Made by a program: the position numbers and the translations under genes. A stretch of 64,000 nucleotides of DNA from Echiichthys vipera. Lineage: Eukaryota; Chordata; Actinopteri; Perciformes; Trachinidae. Location: contig OY829657.1 of NCBI GenBank assembly GCA_963691815.1, positions 10,194,551 to 10,258,550 of the forward strand, written 5' to 3'. Below the pieces are notes generated by a model. The model searched no databases and was not told the origin of the DNA. It saw only the letters and a list, made by a program, of their open reading frames with translations. Position 1 is the stretch's first letter; every line of letters starts with the position of its first letter. This document shows, in pieces, positions 25,401-37,700 of this stretch.

Positions 25401-28400
25401 CAAATGATTTGTCTTTTTCTTCAGGGTTGGTCTTCCCGTCCCACCATATGTTTTAATGGCAACAAAGGGGTGAGAGGAACTGCTCGAACTGTTGACATGC
25501 ACTAATTCATTTTTTTTTTCCAAGCAGATTTGAAATTCGTTAAAATCTAATTGTTCCTCTCGTCTGTATCTCTCCCCTTCATGTCACAGAGAATCGCCAT
25601 CCCTTGCTCAGAAAATAGAGATGATTTGAGGATATTTACCTTTGGCGTAACTAACATCGCCAATGATAATCCGCATGGAAGCTTTGACTGCATCCAACAG
25701 CTCGGCACTGGGTAAAACATAACAAATAATTATATAAAACACAGAAGTAGTTTTTGAATAAACTGTAAGTTAAGGAACAATTTAAAAGTAACCTGCTCAT
25801 GAGCGCTGTCAGCGCAATTGGTTTACTTACAATTTGTATGTATAATGTAATGTATATCCTACTGCTGTGTAATGTCCCTGCCATACTCATTAAATGCCAG
25901 AAAACGCAGTGTGTCGTGAATGTCCAGGTATAGGAAATAGCCTGGAAGTGTAGCACCCAAACAAGTTATCATTTGACATCGATAGACGCGTAGAAGGAGT
26001 CCTGAAAGCTCTGTCTGATCGCTGTCTTCACTCGCTGTTGTCCCTCCTCCCAGTGCTGCCGAGGAACTGTCATGTCTCGGGGTGATTCAGAAAAAGATGA
26101 CAGTCAACGCCACAGATGACTCGTACGACAAGGCTCGTCAGAGCATGGCCCAAGCTGAGGAGGAGACACGCCGCCACGGGGCCATTGTCATCAAACACGG
26201 GGGGCGCTTTCAGGGTAGGGAACACAGAAGACACTCACTCTCGTGTTCAATCTGGAGTGTGCTTTGTTATACAACAGATAACTCCAGCTAAAGAATAAGA
26301 CTGGCCTGAAGACAAAGTTGTACTGTGCTGATAAAATAAAAACCACCGTCAGCCATATTGCATCGGTTGCCATAGCAACATGTGTGGTAACCAGTGACAT
26401 GGTAACAGACAGTCTTGTTTTCTTGCAGCTTTTTTTGTCTTTTTTTTCCTATAACACTTTCTATACAGTAAACACACATGCAAACACAGCATTGTTTTTA
26501 TATTATTGTATATAATGATGATAATTTCAAAGAATACCCCAAAAAAGAAGTCCCAAAAACCATGGACTGTATTCTGCACAGCATGCTCACCAAAATATAC
26601 ATACACATGATAAAAACCAGTGATTTAGCTTCTTTTTTTTCACATATCTTCTAACCACTAAGCCACTTCCTTCTAAACATATATTATAACCACCGTCATC
26701 TTCTTTCAGTGAACGCATACATACAGCAGATACACAGGCACACACACGCACGAACAGGCATGCACACGAATTTCGATGATTTTGTCAGTTTAGAGGAAGC
26801 CTATACAAAAAAAACACTTCCTCACTCACTACAGGCTAGTGAAACTATGTGGTTTTTTCCTCAATGAGACGGCAGTTTTTGCCTTCTGAGACTTGTGTGA
26901 ATGCTTGTAACGCGGATGTGGGTTTCTGAAGAGGTGAAAGGAGGTCTTTTATCCACAATTCTGCCGCATAACAAATATGGTGATCCACCATAGTCCTCTT
27001 TCTGTGGTGTCTGATCTTGCCGGATTTAGCCTGAGAAAGCACTCTTTTTAAGCCGGGGTTTCACACATTTCTAACTGGATCTTCAACTTAGTCACAATAG
27101 ATTCATATGGAAAGTGCTGCTTTGATGTGAAATTTCCTTGCTCCCTGGCAGGCAAGAAGGTAACAGTACGAGCCCCCGCTGCCTCCCTGGCCAGCCTGAC
27201 CAAGCCTCGACACTCGCCCCAGTCTCTCCTCAGCGACGCTAAGAAGCGCGTCCAAGTTGGCGCCCCAAAGCCGAAGAAGGGCGCCAGCGCTTCAAACGGG
27301 AAGAGCGTGGGTGATGTGCAGGAGAGGCCGCTCAGGGAGAGAGTATCGCATCTGCTGGCTCTGAGGCCATACAAGAGGCCTGAGCTCATCTTGAGGCTGC
27401 AGAAAGACGGACTGACAGCAGGAGACAGAGACGTGTTGGACTCTGTGCTGACGGAGGTAATTTATTCTAATGTCTAATTCAAAAGAAGAAGAAAGAAACA
27501 GATCAATAAAATAAAATTAAACACAGAGCGCTCAAGATATGTCTTTTCTCAGCTGCTTTATTTCTGTCTGTGTCTACGTTTGTGTACAGGTTGGCCAGCT
27601 CAACAGAGACAACACATTTGTTCTAAAGGGCGGTCTGTATAAGGAGCTGCACAAGGACTGGCCAGGCTACACCTCAGGAGACCAGCAGCTTCTGAAACGA
27701 ATCCTTGTCAGGTAACACAAGATACTGACATACTTGCCACCAAGAAGAAAATAATATGTAGTTTATATATTTTTTCTTTTTCTTTTTAAACCAAACTGTT
27801 GCAGAAAATATGGCATCCTAGGAAACTACATTCAGGAAGTAACTCTAATACTACTTCAGGTGTTTACCTACAGCATCTCAGGACCTGTGAAGATTACACT
27901 ATATATGAAAGTGTAGATTTTGTACATTTATTTAATTACCACCCTCCTCTTGTTTAGGAGATTGTTTCAGCCACAACAGAACCTGCTCACTGTCCCAGAG
28001 GCCCAGGTCAGTCCACTGCGAGACACACCCAACTCCTCCCCAGCGCACCGACCAAAACCTTCCCTGCCGGAGGAATACACTGACCCTTTGGCGAGTAAGA
28101 AGCCCAGGATATCCCACTTGTCGAGCAAAACTGCCAGTGACAAGTCAAAAGCGAGGCCGTCTAAACAAACTGCTCAGAAGGACGCGACAGGGAATGACGG
28201 GCAGAGGAACTCGATCGATGCTCGAAAGCTTTTTGACTCTTTGTCAGCAGTCTGTCAGCAGGAGGCAGAAGTGGCCAAAAGGCTAGAACCAACTCCCTGT
28301 CCTCAGGGGGAACCCGAAGTCCCAGCAGACACGCCTCAGCCCGACTCTAACCGCCCTCCATCCCCTCTGATAGTGCCCGATCTGAACAGACACACGATCA

Positions 28401-30391
28401 AACGGAAAAAGAGCAAACACAAACACAGAGATCAGGTGAGAAATAAAAAAAAAAACACTTTTTATTTAGTTGTTTTTTTTAGTTTGTTAGTTTCATGTGA
28501 TGCATTGGTAAACGGGATTTGTTTTTGTTTGTTAAGGATAAGGAAAGGTGGAGGGACAGGAAAGAAAGGAGAAAAGATCACAGTTCAGAGGATTCAAACA
28601 TAAAAGTCTCTCTGGACTGCATAGGTGAGTGCTGCCCGCTGTTGACTCGTCACTTCAGGTGTCAATCTTTCAGTATTTTCAAATTGTTTGACATCATTTC
28701 TTTTTTCTTCTTTTTTTCAGAGCCAAGTGAAATTTTGTTTGACTCCAGCGGGCTCCAAGCAGACAATGACACATCAGACTATGTATCGTAAGTAAACCTG
28801 TTTTTGGTTCTTCGACACAAAATGCATTCAAGTCTGTTTCAAAACGTGTCATGTTTTTCTGTAACACAGTGATGAAATACAGTATTTTCAGATTAAAGAT
28901 TAAAGGTCCGGTTTATTTTGCAGTAAGAATCTTCTGCAGGTTGTTAACACGGTACTCTGTGGGTTGGTTCTTTTACTGATCTGTGTCCCTTCATGTTGTC
29001 GGCACAGGAAGTACGCAGTGATTTGCAATCACGACCAGCGACAGAGCTACAAGCAGGACTTTAACACGGAGTACAGCGAGTACAGAGACTTACATGCTCG
29101 TATTGATGGCGTCACGCGGCAGTTCATGGAGCTGGACACGCAACTCAAACAGCTGCACCATGAATCCCATAAATACAAGGTAAAAATAAACATGAAGAAA
29201 TCCAGCACTTAACACCCCTTCATGTTAGTCTTCATTTCCTTAAAAAGTGATAAATCCACTCATTTTGGTCATGAGTTCCGTTGTTACACCAGAAGTAGCA
29301 CAAAAAGTCATATGTTTGAAAAAATATCCTACTGAATCGACGTGATGGCACTGAAATTTCAGCATGTGGTCAATGTGAAAAGAAAAAAATAAGTTTTTGC
29401 GTTAAACATTTTCTTTTAAACAAAGACAAAACATTTACGTACATTCACGGTTTGTTCTTGAGCTCTAACAAATGTGTTGAATGCATTTCCTTGAGAGTTA
29501 AAGTGATTTGAAATATTCCTTTGGATGATTTAAGTTTTGCTTTTTTTCTTTTGTTTTCCATCACATCATAGACTGTATACAAACGCATCTCCACTTCCTC
29601 CCCCTGTACAAAAGGGAAGCCAAAATATCCCGGATACGGGCGCCGCCATGTTGTAGTTTTGCACCCAGAGTCTCCGAGTAGTGAGGCGGTGGAGTCACGT
29701 CATCAAAGTCCCGTCCATACACTCGCCAAACCAATCGCGAGTCAATAAAAGCTGTCAATCACGACATTTTACCCCATTTTTATAGCATCATATAACTTAT
29801 TCGAGCCAAATGTATCAGAAAAATGAACACCTAAACAAACATCAGCGTAATAAGATCTACCTACATTGACAGAGACCATCTTTGGGAAACATTTATTTGA
29901 GGTGTACTTGGAGTTTTTAGTTTGGCCCACCTTCCATCCGCTAACGGGGTGATCAAGATGCTTTAAGTTTACTTTTGGGGAGCTTTCAAGCCGTCCATCT
30001 TTAAATAGATCTTTATATAACATGCATCACATTAATATTATTAGGAATGTTAGATTGGGCACATTGTCTTTGTTTTACAACATTTAGCAAATGTGTCTAT
30101 ATGTGTTAATTCATTATTCTTCTCTCTTGCAGACGCTTCGTAATCAAATTCTGCAAGAGTATCGAAACATTAAAAAGGTAACGCTTTCTACAGACCTGTC
30201 AATATTTATCTCAAGATTAAATTGCATGGGGCAAATCCACTCCTCTTTTTTTTTCTTGCTAAATAACATTTTGTTTTTCCCTTCAGTCCAACCCCAACTA
30301 CAACCAGGACAAGGCTCGCTGTGAACATCTGCACAACAAACTTGCCCACATCAAGAAGCTCATATCAGAGTACGACCGACGACAGCTCTGA
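22469..30391 (+). CDS. ell: RNA polymerase II elongation factor ELL, 614 aa, 12 exons
   Basis: ELL suppresses transient pausing by RNA polymerase II and is part of super and little elongation complexes in the nucleus. Exons: 22469-22603, 25425-25469, 25590-25711, 26054-26214, 27152-27456, 27590-27711, 27958-28435, 28537-28624, 28721-28787, 29008-29179, 30133-30177 and 30287-30391. Phases close to 614 residues (human ELL is about 620). The N-terminal elongation domain shows YGLSSGKL, ISVFHVKLTDSAARA, NPHGSFDCIQQ, TVNATDDSYDKARQSMAQAE, RVSHLLALRPYKRPELILRL and KDWPGYTSGDQQLL. A basic, Pro/Ser-rich linker follows with TDPLASKKPRISHL. From about residue 508 the occludin-homology (ELL C-terminal) domain reads QRQSYKQDFNTEYSEYRDLH to NKLAHIKKLISEYDRRQL. 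TDDSY...RQSMAQAEEETR favours ELL over ELL2 and ELL3. The gene is divergent to the ANKRD34-family gene. Confidence 0.95.
24716..25052. mobile_element. Dispersed hAT-like MITE (probable)
   Basis: Words such as CAACTATTTTGATAATCAATGAATCAG and GATCGATTTAATTGAG, ending ATTTGTTTCAGCCC, resemble a common teleost repeat with GTTGCAGCC ends. The left border CAGCTGCAAACA is a weak inverted match to the right end. It lies in ell intron 1. Confidence 0.5.
25339..25387. repeat. (TG)n microsatellite with GTACGTGTGT units
   Basis: Several GTGTGTACGT units lead into a pure TG run. It ends about 37 bases upstream of ell exon 2, near the 3' splice site. Confidence 0.9.
29566..30015. mobile_element. Dispersed fish MITE/SINE-like repeat in ell intron 10
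   Basis: The left end CATAGACTGTATACAAACGC and the right end GCCGTCCATCTTTAAATAG are familiar ends of a common teleost noncoding repeat. Its interior includes GGGCGCCGCCATGTTGTAG, TGTATCAGAAAAATGAACACC and TTAGTTTGGCCCACC. There is no coding capacity. I cannot assign the superfamily with confidence. Confidence 0.6.
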
Positions 30392-31447
30392 CTGTGAGAC
30401 CCGTGGACTTGGAGAGTACAATAACCACCCTGAGGCAGGGGTGCTTCACGCTGCTGAGTTGAATGCCACAGAGATGGAAATCTATGATTTGTCATGGCTA
30501 AATGTAGTCTCACAAGACCTGCTGGAAATATCACAGAGGTTGGGGGTCATTTGTGAAGAGCAGTCATGGTACGCCGGGAAAAGCAGACCTCTAATATGAG
30601 ATAACTTCTTATAAGAAGGGGAATCTTTGAACAGGAGAATACTTTGCACATCTATTTTATGTTAAATGTGTGAAGTATTTCTCTGTTCTAAATCTCTGAA
30701 AAGAAATGGTTTGACCAATGGGCTGCTACTACAGTGACGTGATACTGCCACGTAAACAAGGAGTAACAATAGTTTTACAAAGGCTCTTGGAGCTAAAACT
30801 AAGCCCTGCAAACGGACATATACGTGGAGGTGAGGTGCTAAGATTAAAAACATCTGTAGATTCCCATCCCCCATGACACATTTCAGTTTTGTTTGTGAAA
30901 TTTGGGTATCTGCTTATGTGTTCTGTTCGCCATGTCAGCATTAACGTTTAAGCCGGGAGCGTTAGGTAACTGCATGCTGCACATACTGTACCCAGACAAC
31001 TCCTATTAAAGACAGCTGGGGCGCAGATGTGCACATCCTGAGAAGACCTCTGTTCCTTGGGTTCGGTGAACTGAGACTCTATCAGTGTTGTTGTGTCGGT
31101 TCTCCTCACTTCAGACCTTTCTGCTCAGTAATGACTCCTGAAAGTATTGCCAGTGCCTGAAAAGGTTTTTTTTCTTATTCTGGACTGGATTCAAAGTATT
31201 GCACTGGTGTTATCATTCACTGGGGGTTTCCTGAATTGCAGAAGACTGTTAGGTTAAACACAATGTGAACTTTTAGTTGTATTCAGGGAATTTACAGTTT
31301 GAGCTGCAGTAAAAGTGTAACTGATGACTGGTTTTAATGATCAGAACGGGGGTTGTTCCGGGGTCATTGTTACTGTAAGCTGAGACTGAAGCATCGAGAA
31401 ATGAAAAGATTGTGTTGCATGCTGTGTACGGTACAGAATGCATGAAG

Positions 31448-31483
31448 AATAAATCAAAAGTTTTGTCAAGAGTTTCAAATAAA
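31448..31483 (+). terminator. ell: ell polyadenylation signals
   Basis: AATAAA at 31448-31453 and again at 31478-31483, about 1.06 kb after the ell stop. The intervening 30392-31447 has no credible coding frame and is best read as 3' UTR. Confidence 0.6.
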
Positions 31484-31499
31484 TTCATTTGTATTCATT

Positions 31500-32500
31500 T
31501 CGTATGAAGTTTTCCTTATTCATCTAAATCTCATTTGTGCAGTTATTAATACTAAGTAAATGGGTATACATGAATTGTCCTGGAATGAATATTAACCTTG
31601 ATCTATTCCAGTCAGGCACCTTTTTTTATTATTACGCCAGACTTTAATTTATTTGATATAAATGCCTTTTTGATTTTTAAGTTGTAGCTCTTATTTACTC
31701 ACTGCTGGTGAGCTGAGCTTCACTGGCCAAAGATGTTTGAGCACACAAGGAATTTGGCTCCGGGATCTCTGGACAGTGCCAAGGACAAAATTAAACATGT
31801 ACAAGCTGTTTCACCAGGTGTACGTGTCTTAATCCCATCAGTTCTTGGTCAGTAATTCGCTGGGTTGTCTGTTAGAAGTCTCAGCATTTATCGATACCTG
31901 TTACAGGTAAAGAACTGGTCAGTAATGCCTGGAGTATTCAACAGGAATTGTTAAATGCCCTTACGAGTATCCTCATTCGGACAAACAGCTTCCGTTTTGA
32001 GGCTCAACATGTGAAATCCCTTACCTCGAGAACTCTACCTGGATCCTGACTGGGATCCTTTTAAACTCAAATGGAAACGATTTTTGAATTGGGATCAATT
32101 TTATAGTCGTGAATGATCTGGTGCTCCTTGTTTTATGGTGGGAAAGATTGTAGTTTGTGTCTTGCATTGTTTTGTCTGTATTTTCTGACTCTTGTGTTTT
32201 TAACGAACTTACAGTACGTATTGTTGTCTTTGTGTTTTGTACTCTCCCTTATGTGTTTGTTGTTGAGTTTTTAAAGGTCCATCTAGAGACAGGTTTGGGG
32301 AATGAGCTTGTGCTATTAAATGCTGTCATGTTGCTACATATATGTCCCAATGCAAATAAACATTACATAATTAAAAAGGTTTAAAACAGGCAGATGCTTT
32401 AATTATTTAATAATAAATCTTGGTGGTAGGATTATTCGGCTTTTTTATAGCGTCTTTTAGATATTCCCTACATTTTGTCCAATTTCATTATGACAATTAA
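31500..32500. other. Intergenic region ell-d2hgdh
   Basis: A/T-rich DNA with no exon, RNA gene or repeat border that I can support. Confidence 0.6.
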
Positions 32501-32502
32501 AT

Positions 32503-33220
32503 TAAAGGTTGAATATGGAGAATGAGCAGAACACCGCCATCTGTTGCCATTGTAGTTGCAACAACAAAATATAATTAAAAGCACTGGCGATGCCAGGTTG
32601 GTCAGACTTGGTCAAGCAGCCTACAGGAGACCAGAGTCTGTTTGAGCCTGTTTGAACCCGTCCCCTCAAGCAAATTGCACCATAAAAACAGTATTGCAGA
32701 AGAGTTTGACTGACGGTTACTGTTATAGCCAAGTAAACATGAAAGTTAGCTTACCGATCCATGAGAATCGTAGCTATATGGGTGTGTGTTTTATTGCCGT
32801 CTAACTCCTTTAGCTGAGTCCATGGAGTGAATGCTTGGCCTATGTTGACTCTGGTTTTTGCCCGTCTCTGGTCACTCAGCTGCTGGGACAAATAAGCATC
32901 TGCAGGATTGGCAAACTCCATTCCCCACAGTGCAAGCCAACAGTAGCTGCACCCAACAACAGACAACCCTGGCAACTTGCAATGCTGGCCGCTATTGACT
33001 GGTACAATGTGAACAGAACTTGACAGAAAGTCATTGTCAACCAATCAAAAAAAAAAAAAATAATTAATTCAGACTAAATATATTTTTTCATGGAAAAGCA
33101 ATACTTTCATTCTGTACCCCTCAAAATGCCCCTTGGGTGTATTATTATTATTATTATTAATATTATTATTATTATTTCAAATATAGCTTTTAATAAAGAG
33201 TCTTCATATTCAACCTTTAA
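32503..33220. mobile_element. Non-autonomous TIR DNA transposon, about 720 bp
   Basis: Terminal inverted repeats TAAAGGTTGAATATGG (left) and TTCATATTCAACCTTTAA (right), apparently flanked by TA, suggest a TA-target element of the Tc1/mariner or related type. The interior has no transposase. A related copy in the opposite orientation is at 51095-51345: it shares CCAGGGTTGTCTGTTGTT, TTTAGTCTGAATTA and the TIR. The element ends about 110 bases before the d2hgdh promoter motifs. Confidence 0.75.
33138..33176. repeat. (ATT)n microsatellite
   Basis: ATT trinucleotide run with one interruption, inside the TIR element. Confidence 0.9.
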
Positions 33221-33333
33221 ATAATGTTTATTCCAAGTAAACTATTTGGGGGTCCATGCAGCACGTGATAAGGACAAGTTATCCCTCGTGGTGAAGTAAA
33301 AAGTGAGTAATTAACTATTTCCTCTCCCTGAAA

Positions 33334-33613
33334 TGACGTCATTTGCACAGTCATCATTGGCTGCACAGTCACGATGAAAGGCTCACAGCTATTGGCTCAA
33401 TCTCAAAGGAGGCTTCTCATTGGTCCGTTGTCAGATGCGTGACCTGTAACCTCCGCCCGCCTCAAGCTAGCTAGCTACAGTTGTAAACACTCTTCTGTCG
33501 CATTCATAAGTAACTTAACTGCCCTTGACCTTTGTGACAGACTTCGCACAGAGATATGACACGAACACAGACACGCGGACAGGAAGATGCGGGTTGGTAG
33601 CTGAACGTTAATG
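33334..33613 (+). promoter_or_regulatory. d2hgdh: d2hgdh promoter and first (mostly noncoding) exon
   Basis: A perfect CRE, TGACGTCA, is at 33334-33341. Three inverted CCAAT boxes (ATTGG) at 33356, 33391 and 33419 are spaced 35 and 28 bases apart, a typical NF-Y array. The sequence then becomes CCTCCGCCCGCC. A strong donor, AATG|GTGAGTAA, ends a putative exon 1 at 33613. There is no TATA box. It is likely a constitutive promoter. Motif positions are observed; function is inferred. Confidence 0.6.
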
Positions 33614-33756
33614 GTGAGTAAACAACGATATTGTTCGCTAATGTGTTGTCCAACATTGTGCTAATGGAGCTAAGATAACTGAAATTACCCGTTTATAGAG
33701 TGTTTACAGGTGCAGCTCTCAAGACATGGACCGTTTATGGTGGCGAAGAGCAATTC

Positions 33757-33930
33757 ACTTCAATTCATATTTATTTATAGTGCCAAATCATAACAAGAGT
33801 TATCGCAAGGCACTTTATAAAGTAGGTATAGACCAAATTCTATGACTTAATTATGAAATATAGATCCAACAATCCCCATTTGTGTACAGTGGCAATGAAA
33901 ACCTCCCCTTTAACAGGCGGTCGGCCATAT
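33757..33930. mobile_element. Decayed LINE 3' tail, second copy
   Basis: CAATTCATATTTATTTATAG then TGCCAAATCATAACAAGAG, followed by words matching 15720-15860, mark another copy of the dispersed retroelement tail. It lies in the first intron of d2hgdh. Confidence 0.65.
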
Positions 33931-34775
33931 GTCGCAAGAAAAGGACAGAAAGAGAGAAAAGACAGACAAATGGACAGAGAGAAAGACAGAGAGACACTTC
34001 CAGAGATGCAAGCAACCACAAAGAAACAGTTACTACAATAATATCTATAGTAAAGTGAATATGACTTATGTTATGGCAGTTAATATAGTAGAAACAAGTA
34101 CTGATAAGGTGGCAATGATAATAACTATAGTGGTAATTAAATATGATCAGTGATGTGTAGTGGTAATAACAGCTGTGATACAATGAGATATATTGCTGGT
34201 GATGTTTTTATGGCTACTGATTATTAGTTTATATGAGTAATAGTAATGATAGCAGCAGGAGGCATCATAAACCACCATGATCAGCAGAGACCTGCAAGAC
34301 GACAAAGCACAAACAACTTCAGGCAGATCACTAAAAATTCTGGTGAAAAATGAGGTTGCTCAGATTGGATTGATGAAATTCAGATACCAAAAATGAAGAT
34401 TAAAAAAATCCTGTGATCCAACGCTCAGACGAGCAATCAAAACTTGAATTTTCTACATGAATCTGTGACACTGCTCCTTCGATATATAAAGGACACCCGG
34501 TTTCTCTCTGTAGAAATGAAGCCGAATTAAGTTTTCTGTAGACTCTGATTCTACAGTACGTTACAGGAGGACAGTACTTTGAGACTACATTACAGCAGGG
34601 GCTTTCAAACTAAAAGAAATAAGCTGCAAAGTTGACAAAGGCACGTGTAGTTTTAGTTGTCATTTACCCAACTGTTGCACATACCTATTCACAACTTCAT
34701 ACCAAGTCTTGAGAGAACAAATACATAATGGATCCCACATCTTTTCTGCAGTTTTGCCATCTATATACTCCAGCC

Positions 34776-37700
34776 ATGGCGGGGATTTTCCAAAGAGCGC
34801 TTCCACTGAGGATAACTCTCAGACATCTGAGCCCCAAAAGCACATTCTCATCAACAGCTACTGAAAGACATTCACCCGTGGAACTACGCGACCCATTTCT
34901 TCCCACCACATCATGGCGGTTTGGAGTCTGCTGTCGGAAGCTGCACACCGGGGCAGACAGGCCCAAGCCGTCTCCTGCTGCAGCCCCAGACAGGCTGCCT
35001 TTCTCCAGAATAACTCCAGAAGATTTAGCCTTCTTCCAGAAGATCCTAGCAGGCAGAGCCATCACTGACCCGGACCTGCTGGAGTCCTGTAATGTGGATT
35101 GGCTCAAGTCAGTGAGAGGTGATGGCTAGAAACCAATTTAACTTCAAGATGTATTTCCTTACACCAATTCACTGTTGGTAATGTCTTTCATCTTCCATTC
35201 TTCCGTTCATACATCTGCAGGTTCCAGTGAAGTGTTGCTGAGACCTCAAACAACAGAGGAAGTTTCTCAAATTCTCAAGTAAATAACAAATAGTGAGTGG
35301 AAGGACGGTCCGTGTATGCTTTGGTCATTCGATTTTCAGTTCACAAACGGATATTAAGGAAACGAAAATTAGTGTTTATTTGATTTTCGTTTTAAAAAAA
35401 CTATACTAAATACTACTAAACTACTAAAAAAAAAATAATTTACAAGGCTTTTTTTCTTTGTCAAGGTCAGAGAGGGATGGACTACATTTAAAAAAATAAG
35501 TTGTTTTTCATTTTCTAGTTATAATAACAAAAATTTAAATCCCTAGAAGACAGAAACGAAAAAATGCCCATTTTTTCATATTATATGACCGCAAGTTGCG
35601 AATTTATGCTTCCTATTTTTGATATTGTAAGTTTGTAACACAATGGTATAAGGTCCTGAGGGGTATGACTGTTGGTAGTTGTATTTACAATTACAACTGT
35701 TTTGTTAAAAAGTGCTGAATTTTATCTTTATGGCTGCTGTTGTTGAAGGCTAAGTTAACAGCAGCTTGTTGTTGCCATAGCTACGGTAAACATTCAGGTA
35801 ACGCCAGTGACAGAGGGCCATCATTAAATGGATAAAATACAGAACAACCACCAATAATATTTTAGTGATATACTGTATAATAAACGTTATAAGGTATTTC
35901 TATATGAGATATAAGGACACCGTGCTCATGGGTGCTCTTATTGTGTAAATGGCAACTTCAGCTCGTTTTTGTCTTCTAGTGATTTTAGTTTTTGTTATCA
36001 TAACTAGAAAACGGTTATCAAATAAAATGTCTTGTAATTTAATTAGAATGTTTTAGTATTTTAAAATGAAAATCAAATAACAACTTATTTTTTGTTTTTT
36101 TAATATCCGAATTGAAACTCGAATGACCAAAAGATACACGGACCAAGGGCAAATGCACCAGTGAGGCGGTTATACGATGGTTAAAGCGGTTGCATTTCCC
36201 CTCCTGTAGGTATTGCAACAGTCGTAATTTGGCGGTGAACCCTCAAGGTGGTAACACTGGGCTGGTCGGGGGCAGCGTGCCAGTTTATGATGAGGTCGTC
36301 CTCTCCACTGCCCTTATGAACAACATCCAAACCTTTGATAGTATCTCTGGTAAGTCTCAACATGCTGAACTTTCAACCCAAAATAAGCTGCCTGCCTTTA
36401 AAAAGAAATCAAAAATGTATTCACAGTATATTTGACTAATCTATATTATTTCCTCCATCCGTCAGGCATTCTGACCTGTCAGGCAGGTTGTGTCTTGGAG
36501 ACCTTGTCCCTGTACTTGGAGGAGAGAGACCACATCATGCCCCTTGATCTGGGGGCAAAAGGAAGTTGCCACATCGGGGGAAACGTGGCAACGAATGCAG
36601 GTGGACTCCGGCTGCTGCGATACGGCTCTTTACGCGGGACTGTGCTGGGTCTGGAAGTGGTGAGTGGACTAACTTCAACGGCAAGTGTTTTTATTTTGAA
36701 AAAAAAGGGATAAAACCACTGATCTGATGTTTTGTGTGTATCTAGGTGCTGGCAGATGGGCGGGTGCTGGACTGCTTGGCCACACTGCGGAAAGATAATA
36801 CAGGATATGACCTCAAACAGCTCTTCATAGGGTCAGAGGGCACACTGGGGGTCATCACTGCAGTGTCCATCCTTTGTCCACGGAAACCCAAATCTGTTAA
36901 TGTGGTTTTCCTGGGTAAGATTTTCTTATTGCTTTATTTTGAAACATCATTGGCAAGTGTGCAAAAAGTTAAGGAACCACAGCAACACATTCAGTTCAGT
37001 TGATTAATGTCAAGACGAGTTTGTTTTCATTGATTAGCTGATAAATGATTTTATTTTCTTAATATCCTGTTAGGCTGTGAGACCTTTAAGCAGCTGCTGA
37101 AGACATTTGAGCTCTGCAAAGGGATGCTGGGAGAAATTCTGTCAGCGTACGAATTCCTGGACAGTGAATGTATGAGGCTGCTCAATACACACCTCAAACT
37201 ACCCAATCCCATCTCTGGTAGGTACACGCTCACGCGCACACACTAAGTTTATAAAGCAAATGGACAAACGCGACAAACTCTTTCCTCCATTTTGCAGATT
37301 GTCCATTCTATGTTGTCATAGAAACTTCTGGATCAGACCCGACACACGACGGAGAGAAACTCCACAATTTCTTAGAGGAGGCGATGACGTCATCGTTGGT
37401 TAATGATGGGACTGTGGCAACGGAAGACTCCAAAATAAAGGTCTCTAATCTTTTAAGAATAATAATAATCTATAAAAAAAAATCTATGACAAATCCGATG
37501 AAAAGAACAAAAGCAAATAGACTAACAAATATTTCTGTGAAGCTAAATTGTGATATAACGTATTTCTTCTGGCTCCGTTGTTGAAGAACCATTAAGAGTA
37601 GTTGTCTTAATGTTGGTTGTCAGTGAGCCACACTGTTAGACTTAGTGACATGCTTCTTCATTGCTATGAATATGGCCATGGCCATCCGGCCTCTGTGAAA

